From contig VWZS01006772.1 in NCBI GenBank assembly GCA_013397075.1, positions 5,709 through 69,708 on the forward strand: DNA of 64,000 nt, read 5' to 3'. This DNA comes from Rhabdornis inornatus. Taxonomy: Eukaryota; Chordata; Aves; Passeriformes; Rhabdornithidae. Shown in pieces: positions 1 to 12,856 of the stretch (its first letter is position 1; each line of letters opens with the position of its first letter). The notes under the pieces were generated by a model that saw only the letters and a list, made by a program, of their open reading frames with translations, had not been told where the DNA came from and searched no databases. The translations under genes and the position numbers were made by a program.

Positions 1-112
1 AAAGGGAAAGGGAAAGGGAAAGGGAAAGGGAAAGGGAAAGGAAAAGGGAAAGGGAAAGGGAAAGGGGAAGAGGAAGAGGAAGAGGAAGAGGAAGAGGAAG
101 AGGAAGAGAAGA
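1..112 (+). repeat. Polypurine simple repeat: (GGGAAA)n then (GAGGAA)n
   Basis: About 66 bp of GGGAAA hexamers, with one GGAAAA variant, change directly into about 45 bp of GAGGAA hexamers. The top strand is pure purine through this tract. The left end lies outside the window, so its full length is unknown. Confidence 0.97.
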
Positions 113-468
113 TTCCAGCACATTCACACACACCCACTGCATGAAGAGAGACATTTAATTATGTCTGGGGAGCACCAAGTTCAACATGTTGACAAAATCC
201 TGATTTTACAGGGATGACTGTCAGAAAGTCCTACTGACCTTTCCAGAGGGCTGGATTTTTAACCTGGAGAGTGTTTCCCACCTGGTAAAATACCTGGAAT
301 GCTGGCTGGATATTGGAGCAGCCACTTGGAAAAGCAAAGTGGAAACAATTTCCTTGTGTTGTAAGAATTCATTTAGTGCACACAGGGAGGGAAGAGCTTC
401 TCTGAGGTTATCAGAGAGAAATGATAATTTAAATGTGGCAAAATAGGTAAATACAGGCAGAACTCCAA
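112..468. other. Unique intronic sequence
   Basis: I see no exon, repeat or structured element here. Confidence 0.5.
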
Positions 469-775
469 GGTGCTGGAGAGGGACTTGGGACAAGGCATGG
501 AGAGATGGGACACAGGGAATGGCTGCTACTGCCAGAGGGCAGGCATGGATGGGATCTTGGGAATTAGGAATTCCTGGCTGGGAGGGTGGGGAGGGACTGG
601 GATGGAATTCTCAGAGAAGCTGTGGCTGCCTCTGAATCCCTGGAAGTGTCCAAGTCCAAGGATGGAGCTTAGAGCAGTCTGGGACAGTGGGAGGTGTCCC
701 TGCCCATGGCAGGGGGTGGATCTGGATGGGCTTTCAGGTCCCTTGCAACCCAAACCATTCCAGGATTGAGAAATT
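469..775 (+). mobile_element. CR1 LINE 3' end, type A, 5'-truncated
   Basis: It runs from the GGAGAGGGACT..GGACAAGGCATGG block through the 'gctgtggctgcc' block to AACCCAAACCATTCCAGGATT, the sense-strand 3' end. Open frames on both strands here are by-products of the repeat. Confidence 0.88.
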
Positions 776-3737
776 CCATATTTGCACATGGAGAGTTATA
801 CACATCCTTAAAGCCTTTCCTGGGCAAGGACTTAAGAGGAAGACAACAGGATGAGGATCAGGAAAAAATATCCTGGATGTGAATTCTAATTTGTTGGATG
901 AACTGGTTGCCAAGGAAGATCTTCAGGCCCTCAGGACACCACAGGAGGATCAGATCTCTTCAGCCCAGAGAAGGAACAACTGCAAGGGCTGGATCTCAAT
1001 GATCAATGAATTACAGGATAAAATGATCAATGATTACAGGACAGGGCAGCCAGACAGGTTTCCTAGTGGGGGTTCACAATGAAGAAATCTTTCCCAAAGA
1101 ACAGCTAATGAAAGGCTGGGACTCACTATCAGAGGATACTGGGGTTATCAAAAGCACATTTAGGTTCAAAAATAATTACACAGCAAGGTGTGAGATGCCC
1201 ATGAAGAGATTACAAGCAAGATTTGGCTCAGGAAAGCCCCACTTGTTTGAAGGCAAAATGATATCACTGAACACTTCCCTCATTTTTACAGTATTCCCAA
1301 AAACCCACTCCCAGCTCAGGAGACTCTGACCTGACCTGCTGTGCTTGCCTAAATTCCAAATATCTCGAGGAGCAAGCCATCAAATGAAGACAGGATTCCC
1401 ATTCACCCTGACAGACAAAAGGAGTTTGAATACTTTTATTTAAATTGATAAGAACTGACTTGCATTATCCCAAACCACTATTTGTTTATAAAATTCCCCT
1501 CTCCTCCAAAAATAGAAGAAAAACCCTCCTAAAACCCAAAGCACACCACCATTAATGCACAAATGTACCTCTCCCTCAGCTGGTTCCTGCAGCTGCAAGG
1601 GGAGCAGCGTGTTGGAATCACCCAATTTTAGGATGTACTTTCCTTTTTAGCTTAAGGGACAGTTTTTAGTGAATAGCAGGATACTAAAATAAACAATCAC
1701 ATGGATGGCAATGATACAAATTCCTTCTAACAGGGGCATGGATGCTGCTACAAAGTAGGAAAGATAATTTAGCAACTGCAGGCTTTAATTAGAAGGAACT
1801 CAAGGAGGAGCAGTTTTATCTCTGTGGAATATTTTGTAGTACCTAAATGTTATATATAGAAATATAGAGAGAAATACTTCTTGGCTTTGCACAGATCAAA
1901 TCCAGCTCCTAATTTTGAGTTCAGAGACAAAGAATGATCCCAGATATAGCCAAGCCTGTCCCACCAGTGTTGAGGACAAAATCCAAACTCTTCCCAGCTC
2001 CAGAGTCTGATGAATGGAGCCAACCCCTCCAATTCCATGATTATATGATCAGCAAACCAACATTTGCCTTCCAAAGCTCATCATGGAAACCCAGATCACA
2101 GATTATTTTTAGAGCTTGCATGTGGTATCACTCGAGCTCAGCCTTACTCACCCAAAAAAGAATTATTTAATGAAGACTGGCAAGATTCCACTTGGCTGTT
2201 CAGGAGAACACGAGTCAAGGATCTTCACTGCAAACAACACCATGTGATAGAATTCCTTACTATTCACTCCTAATAAGGAATTTGGAGGAGTTTTCTCAAG
2301 GTTTAGGGAATTAAAGGAATCAAGGCTCTGCTCAGCTCCAGTTGCAGCTCATGGAAAGGCAGATCCAGGCTCTGGGAGACTGAATTGATGCTTTGATGGT
2401 ATTTCTCATAGAAGTGGTGATGCCAGTTGCAGGACTCCTTGGATATATTAACTACCATTACATGATAGATTAAACCTTGCTATTTCTAATTTTTAAAGGA
2501 AAAAATAATTCTTCAACAATTTGAAACCTGCTTCTATACGAAGGTGGCAAAAAAGGCTGAGTTTTATCTACTTAAATGATCCATTTTAATGTTACCCCTG
2601 TCCCTGCATTAAATTTTCCACAGTAACTTTACATCACTGAGTATGTAAAGCACACAGACACACAAAAAAAATACAGACAGACCCGAATGAGCAGCATAAA
2701 CCAAATCCAGACAGCAAAGCACATTCTGGATTTATTACTGCCACTTCTTTCCTAAGAGCTACAAGTCACTGCAGGCTTTGTAAAAGCCCGACATCACACC
2801 ATCATCCCCAAACTGTGGTGATAAAATCTTCACTGAGCCTCACACTAAAAAAAAAACCAACAAAAAAAACCTCCAAAACCAACCAGTTTTGCCTTTCTAA
2901 AGATGCTAAGTAATATGTTCTAACAAGCAGACACTTTTCTCCTCTCTAGCAAAGGTCAACTACACCACTCAACACAAAGCACCACAAGACACTAACTCGT
3001 GGCACATTATTATCCAAATATTACTCTCCAGAGCAATATATATTTAACTATTCTCCTCAGCTGTAAAGGGCCCCCAAACCCTGTTAACTGACCACAAAAA
3101 TAAAAGATATTATGGGCAGGAGCAGTGTCCAGAAAAAGCAATCACCAGTTAAACACTTCAAGCCTCACCGCTCCCGTGGGTGACAATTACTTGAGGGAAC
3201 TGAAGGTTGTAATCTTAAGAGACAGCAGAATAAATGCCAATTTTTCATTTGGGCATGAAGTTATTTAAGAAAACAGGCTTGGATTCACTCTGCTAAGCAA
3301 CAAAGGCCACGTGTGATTCCACAAGTCTTGGATTGGGATGAGGCCGAGCTCCTCTTTTCATAAAATAGAATTGGCTGGGCTGCAACAACAATCAAATGTC
3401 ATCAACTCCAACAAAGAGCAATAATCCCACTGAGAACGTGCTGATAACCAGTGGTTACTGGACCTTGCTCTAATATATCTTAGCCTTAATGTGATGCACA
3501 GTGTGTTACAGAAACATTAAAACACAATGCCCTGAACACCCTTTGTGGCACCTGAGGAAGAAAAATGTTCCTCTCCCCAGGACCAGGTCAGGAACTGGAG
3601 CTGGAGGGGTGAGCTGTAAATGCCAACATTCACATTTTTTCATTATTCTCATTATTTCAATTATTTTTTCAAGTTTTCAAGTAATTTTTCACTGCCTGTT
3701 GGTGGGTGTTTCCCTCAGGTTCAGGAACAAAGATGCT
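776..3737. other. Unique intronic sequence
   Basis: No exon or known repeat was recognised in about 3 kb. An A-rich, C-interrupted tract lies at 2847-2880. All open frames are short, and none has splice sites and a recognisable peptide together. Confidence 0.5.
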
Positions 3738-4120
3738 CCCAGTGCTGGAGAACCTGGGAGGGCTGGGGATGCTCACCTGGAGAAGGGAAGGATGCAGGGA
3801 GAGCTTCCAGCACATTCCAGGGCCTGAAGGGGCTCCAGGAGAGCTGGAGAGGGACTGGGGACAAGGGACAGAGGGACAGGACACAGGGAATGGCTTCCAC
3901 TGCCACAGGGCAGGGATGGATGGGATCTTGGGAATTAGGAATTGCTGGCTGGGCTGGAATTGCCAGAGCAGCTGTGGCTGCCCCTGGATCCCTGGAATGT
4001 CCAAGGCCAGGCTGGACATTGGGGTTGGAGCACCCTGGGACAGTGGAAGGTGTCCCTGCCATGGCAGGGGTGGCACTGGATGGTCTGGAATGTCTCTTCC
4101 AACCCAAACCATGGCATGAA
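3738..4120 (+). mobile_element. CR1 LINE 3' end, type A
   Basis: It starts further 5' than most copies, at the 'ctggggatgctcacctggag' block, and includes the GAGAGCTTCCAGCACATTCC stretch. It ends at AACCCAAACCATGGCATGAAT. The 207-, 171- and 154-codon open frames overlapping it lie on both strands and are not genes. Confidence 0.9.
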
Positions 4121-5632
4121 TCTGTGAGGGCACCAGGGGAGCAGTTTGAGGCAGAGGATCCTGATGGAAACCTCAGTTCCAGCTCACAAAAACCTTTCAG
4201 AGGTCCCTCCTCACCCCCTCCAAGTGCTGGCAGCATTAATTAGACACTGCCTGATTCAACAGAACTTCACTCTGCTCCAAGAAAGTAATTCTTGTGTTTT
4301 ATAACCCCAGCACAGATGATTTTCAAGCTCCTATTTCTTTTCACAAGGTCTTCAGGTAGTTTGGTAAAGGGATGCTTTTAAGTTAAAGCAGCTCAAGTTT
4401 GACAAACTTTAGATTAACCACTCACATTTTCCCCATTTAGGTCGTGCCCCTTGATTTCAATTGGTTCTCACTAAAGGTTTCTGTTAATTGCTGCTGAGTG
4501 AAGAATTCAGCTTTGCTGCTGCTCAGGCTCATCTTGTTACAAAGGACGGTGCCAAGCTGAGAGCAGGAAAATAGTTCTGAAACTTGGTGATCTTTGCCAT
4601 CATGCTGGGATTTTTGGGTTTGTTTTCAAGGGGCTTAAATGCAACAGTTTGAAACAACCCTCACAGAACAGTCATAATTTAGGGGAAAATGAATCAGTGA
4701 TGGGAATTGTAAGAGAAACAGCATTTTTTACCACAGACCTTTCTTTCTCCTCCTCCTCCTGGCATGACTTGTGCAAGCAGGTATAATTTCAGTGACCTCT
4801 TTCATTCCATACAAACAGAAAAGGCCTTTTTTGGGGGTGCTGCCACTAGAAACCAGCAGGATTCTCCCACTCTATGGGAAAGGTGAGTCCACCTAAAAGC
4901 TGAGGAGGGAATAAGTGCAAAACCCTCCCCCCAAAAGGTACAGGGAGCTCAGAAAGACAATAATGAACATAATTACAGTTAGTTATTGTTTGCTTTACTC
5001 ACAACCCTACTTTATAATGTTCCTGCCAGCAGAGCTGCTTTATGGGATGTCTTTTTCATGCAGCAACCTTTTCATAAATCAAAGCCTCAAAGCAATACCA
5101 GGCAGTTTCTCCTGCAGCCTGTTTGAAAATAAAAGTTAACACCGAGCCCTGGCTGTTATCAATCTTCATAAATGTGTCCATGATACAGCAAATCTGTTCC
5201 ATATTACCCCAGCTCTGCTCCTAATGCATGCACAGGAGCAAACCCAAGGGCTTAATGGAGCTCCTAAATGGCTTGGAAGTGGGAGCCACGTTAAGTGGCA
5301 AGGGAAGTTTGAAAGGAATAACTGCTTTTCTCATTTCTTTCGATGCAAGATGAAATTATTCCCCTTCCAGCTTGAAAAATGTGCATTGTGCTACAATGGG
5401 AATTTTCATGCACAAAATAGAGACCCTAGGAAAACGTGGGTCGTGTTCAAGGAACTGCAGTTAGAAGGGGAAATTATCAGTATTTCAGTTATTCAGAGAG
5501 CTGTGGCACTGAGAGGTTTTATATTCATGCACTGAACTGAAAATCTGACAGAATTAATAAACTTATTATAGTGGCACCCACACTCTCTGAAGGAGGAGAA
5601 GGGGGACCTGATCTGTCTTAATTTGTATTTTC
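4121..5632. other. Unique intronic sequence
   Basis: No exon or repeat was recognised. A short TCC-rich run sits at 4748-4760. A GGTGAGT at 4880 has no convincing upstream acceptor or peptide. Confidence 0.45.
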
Positions 5633-5950
5633 CAGGGTCTAAAGGGGCTCCAGGAGAGCTGGAGAGGGACTGGGGACAAGGCATGGAGGGACAGAGGGAC
5701 AGGACACAGGGAATGGCTTCCACTGCCAGAGGGCAGGCATGGATGGGATCTTGGGAATTAGGAATTGCTGGCTGGGCTGGAATTGCCAGAGCAGCTGTGG
5801 CTGCCCCTGGATCCCTGGAATGTCCAAGGAAAGGTTGGACATTGGGGCTTGGAGCACCCTGGGATGGTGGGAATTGTCCCTACAAGGCAGGGGTGGCACT
5901 GGATGTCCTTCAAGGTCCCCTCCAACCCAAACATTCTGTGATCCTATGAT
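5633..5950 (+). mobile_element. CR1 LINE 3' end, type A, with good 8-bp terminal motif
   Basis: It is truncated within the 'ggctccaggagagctggaga' region and ends ATTCTGTGATCCTATGA, the expected CR1 3' terminus. The 125 bp after it recur after the CR1 at 49142-49500. Confidence 0.92.
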
Positions 5951-6075
5951 TTAACCAGTTTATAAGAGACCTAAATACTCATTTTACAAGCCTTCTTTTC
6001 TGAGTCTGACAGCCCTTTGCAACAAAACCCAAATTTTGAGATTATTTCCCCAAATATTTACTGCCTACTTTGCCT
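5951..6075 (+). repeat. Flank segment shared with 49501-49620
   Basis: It begins TATAAGAGACCTAAATACTC after a short variable stretch and runs through 'acagccctttgcaacaaaac' to GCCTACTTTGC. By eye it differs at only a few positions from the segment in the same place after the CR1 at 49.1 kb. It is not CR1 sequence itself. Confidence 0.85.
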
Positions 6076-6685
6076 TTAAACTGTGATTTCCCTCAGGTGC
6101 AGTCCAAGCAGAATGGCTGTAGTGTATTTTTTAATTTTTTTCCCTGATTTTCCAACACTACTTGAAAGGAGATTAAAAAAAAAATGAGGGGAACCACAGG
6201 TCATGTAGTGACATATAGAGATAATTGGTAATTCATTCTTCACCCTCTACCAGGAACAGGTGAATTCTCCTTAAAAAAATCCCACCACCAGCTCCGGGAA
6301 ACATTCTCCCTTCCCCAAAGGGAGGTCTGTGCTGGAGGTTCCCAAGTGGGATTTGCAGGATTTGATCCTACAGATGGCTTGGCCTCATTAAAAACATCCT
6401 TAGAAAAGGTATTTGTCAATCTCAGCCACAAAAGATTAGGAAATACAGAACAAATTAATAATAAAAAGGAGCTGCTGTGGGATTTAACCTCCCAGCTTTA
6501 ATGCTGTAATTGGGAAATCAGCAACTCTTGTTTGGAGGAAATCCCAACAAAGGATAAGGCATTAAAACAAGAAGCTTTATTCCTTGTTTGGAATAAACCT
6601 GGAGGAGAGAGGAGGCAGCCAGATGTCCCCTGGCAGAGCCTGGAATGCCAAACACAGAGGGAGGAGCAGCTCCCAAATCCACAGC
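6076..6685. other. Unique intronic sequence
   Basis: I see nothing coding. There is an A9 run near 6176. Confidence 0.45.
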
Positions 6686-6824
6686 CAGGGATTGTCCCCA
6701 AAAGGGCACTCAGGGATTGTCCCCAAAAGGGCATCCAGGGATTGTCCCCAAAAGGGTACCCAGGGATTGTCTCCAAAAGGACACCCAGGGATTGTCCCCA
6801 AAACAGTCCCCAGGGATTCTCCCA
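6686..6824 (+). repeat. 25-bp tandem repeat, about 5.5 copies
   Basis: CAGGGATTGTCCCCAAAAGG plus five variable bases starts at 6686, 6711, 6736, 6761 and 6786, with a partial, diverged copy at 6811. Because 25 is not a multiple of 3, the array stays open in several frames on both strands, giving GLSPKGHPGIVPKR-like peptides that are not proteins. Confidence 0.97.
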
Positions 6825-7040
6825 GCACTGGGCTGGTCCCCAGCACTCCAAAGAAGAATCAGAACCTGTTCCACTGGAGGCCACTGAGGTGTCAAGGCAG
6901 AGTTTCACTCACTGCTTTCACAAGGAGGTTTTTAAAATTCCTCTGTAAGCAAATGGAGAAAAGCAGTGAACACATTTCTCTTCCCAACACATCCACCCTG
7001 AACAGAAAAGGACCTTCTGAATAGGGAAAGGACCTGCAGA

Positions 7041-7118
7041 TCACAAAATCACAGAATGGTTCAGCTTGGAAAAGACCTTAAAGATCATCAAGTTCATCCA
7101 GTTCCAACTCCCCTCCTA
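7041..7118 (-). mobile_element. CR1 LINE extreme 3' end fragment
   Basis: The antisense start TCACAGAATGGTTCAGCTTG, followed by AAAGACCTTAAAGATCATC and 'agttccaact', is the outer CR1 3' end. The copy is lost about 75 bp in. The following 120 bp are rich in 'tatcccac/tatcctac' words. Confidence 0.75.
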
Positions 7119-8874
7119 CAAGTAAATTTTCCTACAAAGTTACTCCACAATATCCTACAGTTATCCCACTCTATCCCACACAGTTATCCCCCCACAACAA
7201 TATCCTACAATAATTATCCTGTTCCATCTGTCTCCCCCCTCCCAGAAAATCTTTTATGTATTAATTCATAGAAAATGAAAAAAATAAATTCCTACTCCTG
7301 ACTTGGTGCTTTACAAACATTAATTTTAAGATTGCTTTCTCCATTACAGAGAGTAAAGGATCTCACTGTGGGAAAAACTGGGGATAGCCTGAGGGGAGAT
7401 TTAATGAATGTATCCATGATTTCTAGAAAGGGGAAAAAAAATAAGATTATGCCAAGCATGGAAAGAATTGACTCGGCCTCTTTATTAATGTGCTATCTAA
7501 ATTTTGAATAATGGATTTTAAAAGTTAATGTAACTCTCAAAAAATACAGTCAGAGCTTCAATCCTGTTTCCTGAGCAAACAAGCACATTTAAATTTCACA
7601 TCAAAGCTCAAAGATTTCAATGAAAACACATCCCCATGCACAGATTCTCAGTGAAAGAGAAACACACAGATATTCCACCAGGCTCCCCTGCTCCCAGTTT
7701 GTTCCAAAGAAATCTGCAACCAGCTCCAAAAGCACAATTCACGTTTTATCCAGCACTCCTAATGGACTGCACTGATCAAAGGAACAAAGTTAAATACCTG
7801 TGTGGCTGCAGGGAAACCCAAAATTGTCATGTCTGCAGTGACAGTCACAGGTAAACACACTGAAAAGTGGCTGTAGGGAATTCTGAGATTCCAAAGGATA
7901 ACTGGAGAACAGGCAAAGGATTCTCTCATTTGTTTATAGGTGCAGAGCAACTGAGACAGGGGAACTGCTGCCCACCAAAGTCCCCTCTTTAAATTGGAAC
8001 TGGAGGATTTTTAAAGTCCCTGGGTCAAAGCACAATCCCTTGTACAAAGCAGCAGAAAGTCCAGCAGATTTCTTGAGGGAGCTCTGCTCCTGAAAGAACT
8101 GAGCAAAGAGAAGAGTTTATTCAAAAGGAACAGGGTTTGGGATGTGCAGGATAAACAAGAGGCTGGAAAGATTTATTAAAGTCTCTTTGGTGTCTCTTCC
8201 CACCTGAAGCAGCTCTGTGCACTCAGAATCTGGACTGGTTTCAAGCTAAGAGGGGTGACAGCATCACTGCCATGCTGGAAAACTGCACCTACACTTGGCT
8301 TGTGGAGTGAAATGTGTTTGAGATCAGACACCTCTGCTTGAAGCACTTCAGAAAACTCTTCTGGTGGCAGCACAGCTGTGTATGAAGAGGTGCAAGAGCA
8401 GAAAGAGAAATAAGACCTTTGGGTACCTCTGTTGCTAAGAAAAGCTCAGTGGCTGAGCTGAGCTATGGTGTTTAATTCTTCAATTCCCAGCATCACTTAC
8501 AAACAGCTCACACCTCTCTAAGGGATGTCAGGAGTGACTTGGGATCATCATCCCCAGACAGAACACGACAGAAAAATCAAAGACACCACCAGCAACAATG
8601 TCATCAGGGCAAACAACCCTGCAATGACTGTCTCCTGACAAGGCACCACCTGTATTTGCTGTATTTGTAAAAGAAAACATTAATTCAGGAGGTTTCTGTG
8701 CAGAGCTCACTGCCCTCGCCTAAGCAAAAAAAACTTACTAAAGGCACAAAGCCTGCAGGATTTTTTGTAGCTTCCTATTTTCTATTATTGAAAAAACAGT
8801 AGGTGGTAATTCATAAATAACTGGTAATTTGTAGTTTTAACTTTAGGTTTTAAAAGCAGCTACTTTTAATTCAG
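7119..8874. other. Unique intronic sequence
   Basis: A degenerate TATCC(T/C)AC-rich stretch occupies about 7137-7225. I see no exon in the rest. Confidence 0.45.
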
Positions 8875-8988
8875 GGCCAGGTTGGATGGGCTGGAGCAAC
8901 TTGGTGTAGGGAAGGTGTCCCTGCCCATGGCAGGGGTGAATGGGATGAGCTTTAAGGTCCTTTCAACCCAAACCACTTTGGGAATCAA
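8875..8988 (+). mobile_element. CR1 LINE 3' terminal fragment
   Basis: It runs from GGCCAGGTTGGATGGGCTGG to AACCCAAACCACTTTGGGAATC, with the usual 'gaaggtgtccctgcccatgg' block between. Confidence 0.85.
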
Positions 8989-9504
8989 TGATGTTATTTA
9001 AGGAGCTGCCACAAACTGGAAGTCAGGGCTTGCACACAAGGAGAAATAAAGCAGAAATTCTTTGCCTGGCTCTCTGCAACACAGATTTCTATGTTACAGA
9101 GGTATGTGAGTGCAGCATGATGGTGACTGAAGATATTTGCATTAAGAAACTATCAATATTCTTAATTTACAGAGCCCTTCAAAAGTCACCATATGTGCCC
9201 CAACATCAGAAGGGTAACGAGGACAGGGAAATAAAGCCACACTTCCCTGGACTCAGTCCAAAGTCATCAATAAAAAGCTGATTTTCTCTCTACCCTGCTT
9301 TTTTTCCCCCAGTGTCCAGAGAATTGGCACCACTGCTTTGTGAGACAATTATATCTGAATATTGAAGTGTTGCTGTTATTAATTTACTGTGGTTTCATTA
9401 CAGTCCTTCTCAGCTTCACAGCTCACAGCAACATCAGTCAGAACACACAGGAAATACTGTGAATATTTCAAATATTCACAGCTCAGCATCAAACAGAACT
9501 TCAT

Positions 9505-9587
9505 GGGGGAGGTGTCCATGGCAGGGGGTGGAACTGGATGATCCCTAAGGTCCTTTCCAGCCCAAGCCACCCCATGATTTTCTGATT
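9505..9587 (+). mobile_element. CR1 LINE 3' terminal fragment
   Basis: It spans only the last ~80 bp of the element: GGAGGTGTCCATGGCAGGGG through CCAGCCCAAGCCACCCCATGATT. Confidence 0.75.
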
Positions 9588-12500
9588 ATAATTTTATTTT
9601 CAGTAAATATTAACGACTCCGCTTCTGTGATAGAGAAATCCTAATTAAAGGAAGGTGTGATATTGATGATTTGTCATTTATTCCCATTCATTCTTTGGGA
9701 ATTGATGGAGAGAGTCATGTCTAAAAGATTCACAATAAAGGGATAAATCCCCCCTAAATCTGTGGTTCAGAATAAACACCCAGATGATGCAAAGGATCCC
9801 CTGGATTACAACTGTCAGTGTCCAAGCAAACTTTGGGGAATTAATTCCATTACTGGGGGAAACCTCACCACAAACTGATCAGTCAATCCCCCAGGAGGAC
9901 TTGGGGATTCCATCAGCCTGGATGGCTGAGGATTAAGTTTTTCCCAAAAAATCCCAGCAGCAAGAAGCCAATTCCATGTTGTCCACGAGAGGAATGGCAG
10001 AATATTGAGGAAAAAGCACTAATGCACAGCTATGAATTCTAAATATACCACCAGAAATCAAAACCCACCAAAGATAAAAACATTTATTTTAGGCTGCCTT
10101 TGCCCTCTCTGCTTCTTAAATGAATAATGAAGATGTCACTTGGCTCGAGACACCACAGGGGAATAAAATGTCACTGCTGCAGCTGCTGAATTTCCCACTC
10201 CCAGCTCTCCAAATTAAGGGAAAAAACCCACAAAACAAAGGGAGAATTTGATTAGGAAAAGTTCAAATCCTTGCCCAAAGCCCAGCTCTTCCTGTAACGT
10301 TGCATTCTTCTCTTCTTGTGTAAACTCCTCATCATAACAGAGCCATCTTCATAATGGAATAATTGGGGTTATAATGTAACTGTGGGAAGATAATTCCAGC
10401 TTTAGGAGGGGCAGCATGGCCCTGTAATGTTGTTTTAATGTGATTTGGGGACTGCAGGAACTGCCTGAACCTGCTCATTTAGGATTTGATCAATGGGAAT
10501 TAGGCTCGTAAAGAGATGAAGCATTTGATAATTCCCAATTTGATCAATGTGAATCAGGGCCTTCGTGGAGATAAAACATTCCTCATGGACATTTGGAATA
10601 TCACTTTAATGCAGGCAGCAATAGGAACTGCAGACACAAGACCTGCCAGGTCTCTGATCCAAACCCATGTGGGATATTTGTATTTTTCCCCTTTTAATGG
10701 GGTTTAATTATCCCTAAAGACTGATGAAGCCACAGCTGATGTAATTTCAGGGATTAAATGGAGGAAGGAAAATCCAGGAAATATTTAACATATAATAACA
10801 CCATCCACTTCTTGCTCTTGGAAGGGATGCAGTTTAAAAAGTTGAAGAAATTCAAGTTATATCATTAAAACTGGGTACCTAATTCTAGACATGCCTAAAA
10901 TAAAGTCAGACTATTTGCTAATAACACCACAATTAGATCCATTAATCTTGCACTTGGAACCTGCAATCACAGGCAGCACATGGCTTTATGCATTAACAAA
11001 ATTTAGCAGCTCAACCTTATTTAATTCTTCTTTTACAGCCAATTAAACAACTCTTTAAACACCACTGGAGCCTCTGTCCTCTCAATCCTCACGTGCAATT
11101 AAACTGCACATGAGAAGTGCCCGTGACACCAAAAGAGCATCTTTAGGTCTCACTAAATCATTCCTCATTTATCCATCAAGTTCCATAAAAGAGGCACTGA
11201 TAAAATAACATCTCCTGCATTGAAACCTTCAATAAAAAAGACACGGTGTTTAAAAGGATTTTATGTAAGGAAAAGCCTTTAAATTGTAAAGTAATATTGG
11301 TATTTCAGGCACTTTCATCAAATCTGCCACAATTTATGTGCATATTTCGGGCAATTTTATTTCCTGATTTTTTTCCTTTTGTTTTCTTGGAAGGCAGTGG
11401 ACCAACACTGGATCCACTGATGTAAAAATTCCAAATGATTTTTAGGAAATCTGGTTTCAAGTGCAAAAGCAGCACAGTAATTGCAGTACTGCTATTACAG
11501 ACCAGTCAAATGGATGATTTCAATGTATACCTTTAGTTTCTAGAAAATTAAGAAAAGTCCAATCCCAGCAAGTGTTAGGAATCTGACTCCCTGTCCAAAT
11601 GCTCCTGAGGAAATATTCCTTGATTTCTGCACCTTATAAAATGGTTTTCTTAAATTTCTTTGATGCTCAGGACTGCTCTATCAGTCAGCTCCATTTGTGC
11701 ACAAAAAGGAACCCAAAGTATTTGATTTACTTAGGAAATCCTTTATGTATCAGGAGGAAAACCCCAATCCCAAACCTATCTCCCACCTCTGCCCATTAAA
11801 CCCACCCAGAGCTCTTCAGCAAAACTTCAAATCCCAATAAAACCTTCCTTTGGAATAATGCATGTGAAATGAGGCAATCATTCGATTTAGAAAGCTGAAA
11901 TTATCCCACTGTAACAAAGGAAGGAGATACCCAGGTGGGAATTTGATCCCAACCTTCCTGGATTTCCAGACATGATGGAAAACCCTCCAAATTATGCTTA
12001 AATCAGACCTTGATCAATGGTCATCCTGTCCCTCTTGTTTAAGGGACAGATGAATTTAGTGCTCAATATACTCTGCACCATTAAACACTACAAAATTTTT
12101 ATATATACACCAGAGAATATTTAATAATTCATGCTGTTAAGAGATAAAATGAGTTTTTCTTATACTTTAAAATTTTATTTGTATCATTATCAGCAGCTCA
12201 GAAAGGACTTTTCTCTTCCTGCTCATCAAAAATCAAAACAAAACACAAACCAGAAGAAAATCCCTCCACAAAGCTACAAAAATCGTGGCAGAATAATTCA
12301 TTTTCTGCAGCATTTCTTGGTTAGAGGAGAGAATTGAGGCTGTAAAAGTTCTGTGTCCTCACTAAAATGATAAATGGAACCTGGAGCCTGAGGGATGGAG
12401 CAGCCCAAAGGGAAGGTCCAAGGCTAAGGGTCACTGTCACTTTGATCCATCAATTACCAGATCTTCACTTCCCTTTCTTCAGGACTAATAAAAATTATTT

Positions 12501-12850
12501 AATTTGACCTTCACTGTTGAGGGCAGAGTAAAATTCCTCATTTAAATCCTTCCCATGGTGTGGTAGTGATGCAAAGCTGGAATCCCATTTTTGGTGCTCC
12601 ATCAGAGAAAGGGAATCTATTTTTAGAATATTTCATGCTTCTCATCAACTGTCAATTAATAAATATACAAAAAGTGTGCACCCCATTTCTCTGCAGCTTA
12701 TGGTTCCTATACATTGGGCTCCAAATTGTCCCAAATTCCTTCCTTTCAACAACCAGAGGGACTGATAGGATCTGTGAGGGAGGAAAGGGGAATTATTGTG
12801 CATTTTAATGTGGTAAGAACTCTTCAAGGTGCCAGGAAAAAACAGAAGGG
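9588..12850. other. Unique AT-rich intronic sequence
   Basis: I recognised no repeat or exon in 3.3 kb. This is where a near downstream CHCHD3 exon could lie, but no CHCH-type cysteine pattern was found on the minus strand. Confidence 0.45.
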
Positions 12851-12856
12851 ACTCAC

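Larger units (their letters stand above)
1..12856 (-). other. CHCHD3: Probable downstream CHCHD3 intron (partial)
   Basis: The GTGAGT donor at 12851-12856 requires a further downstream exon with the CHCH domain. None was recognised between 1 and 12850, so this stretch is read as intron. It holds CR1 fragments, simple repeats and unique AT-rich sequence. Confidence 0.6.

Noticed and set aside
3620..4243. Open frames of 137-207 codons on both strands
   Set aside because: They coincide with a CR1 3' end, and the same peptides recur at every other CR1 copy; CR1 3' regions simply lack stop codons in several frames.
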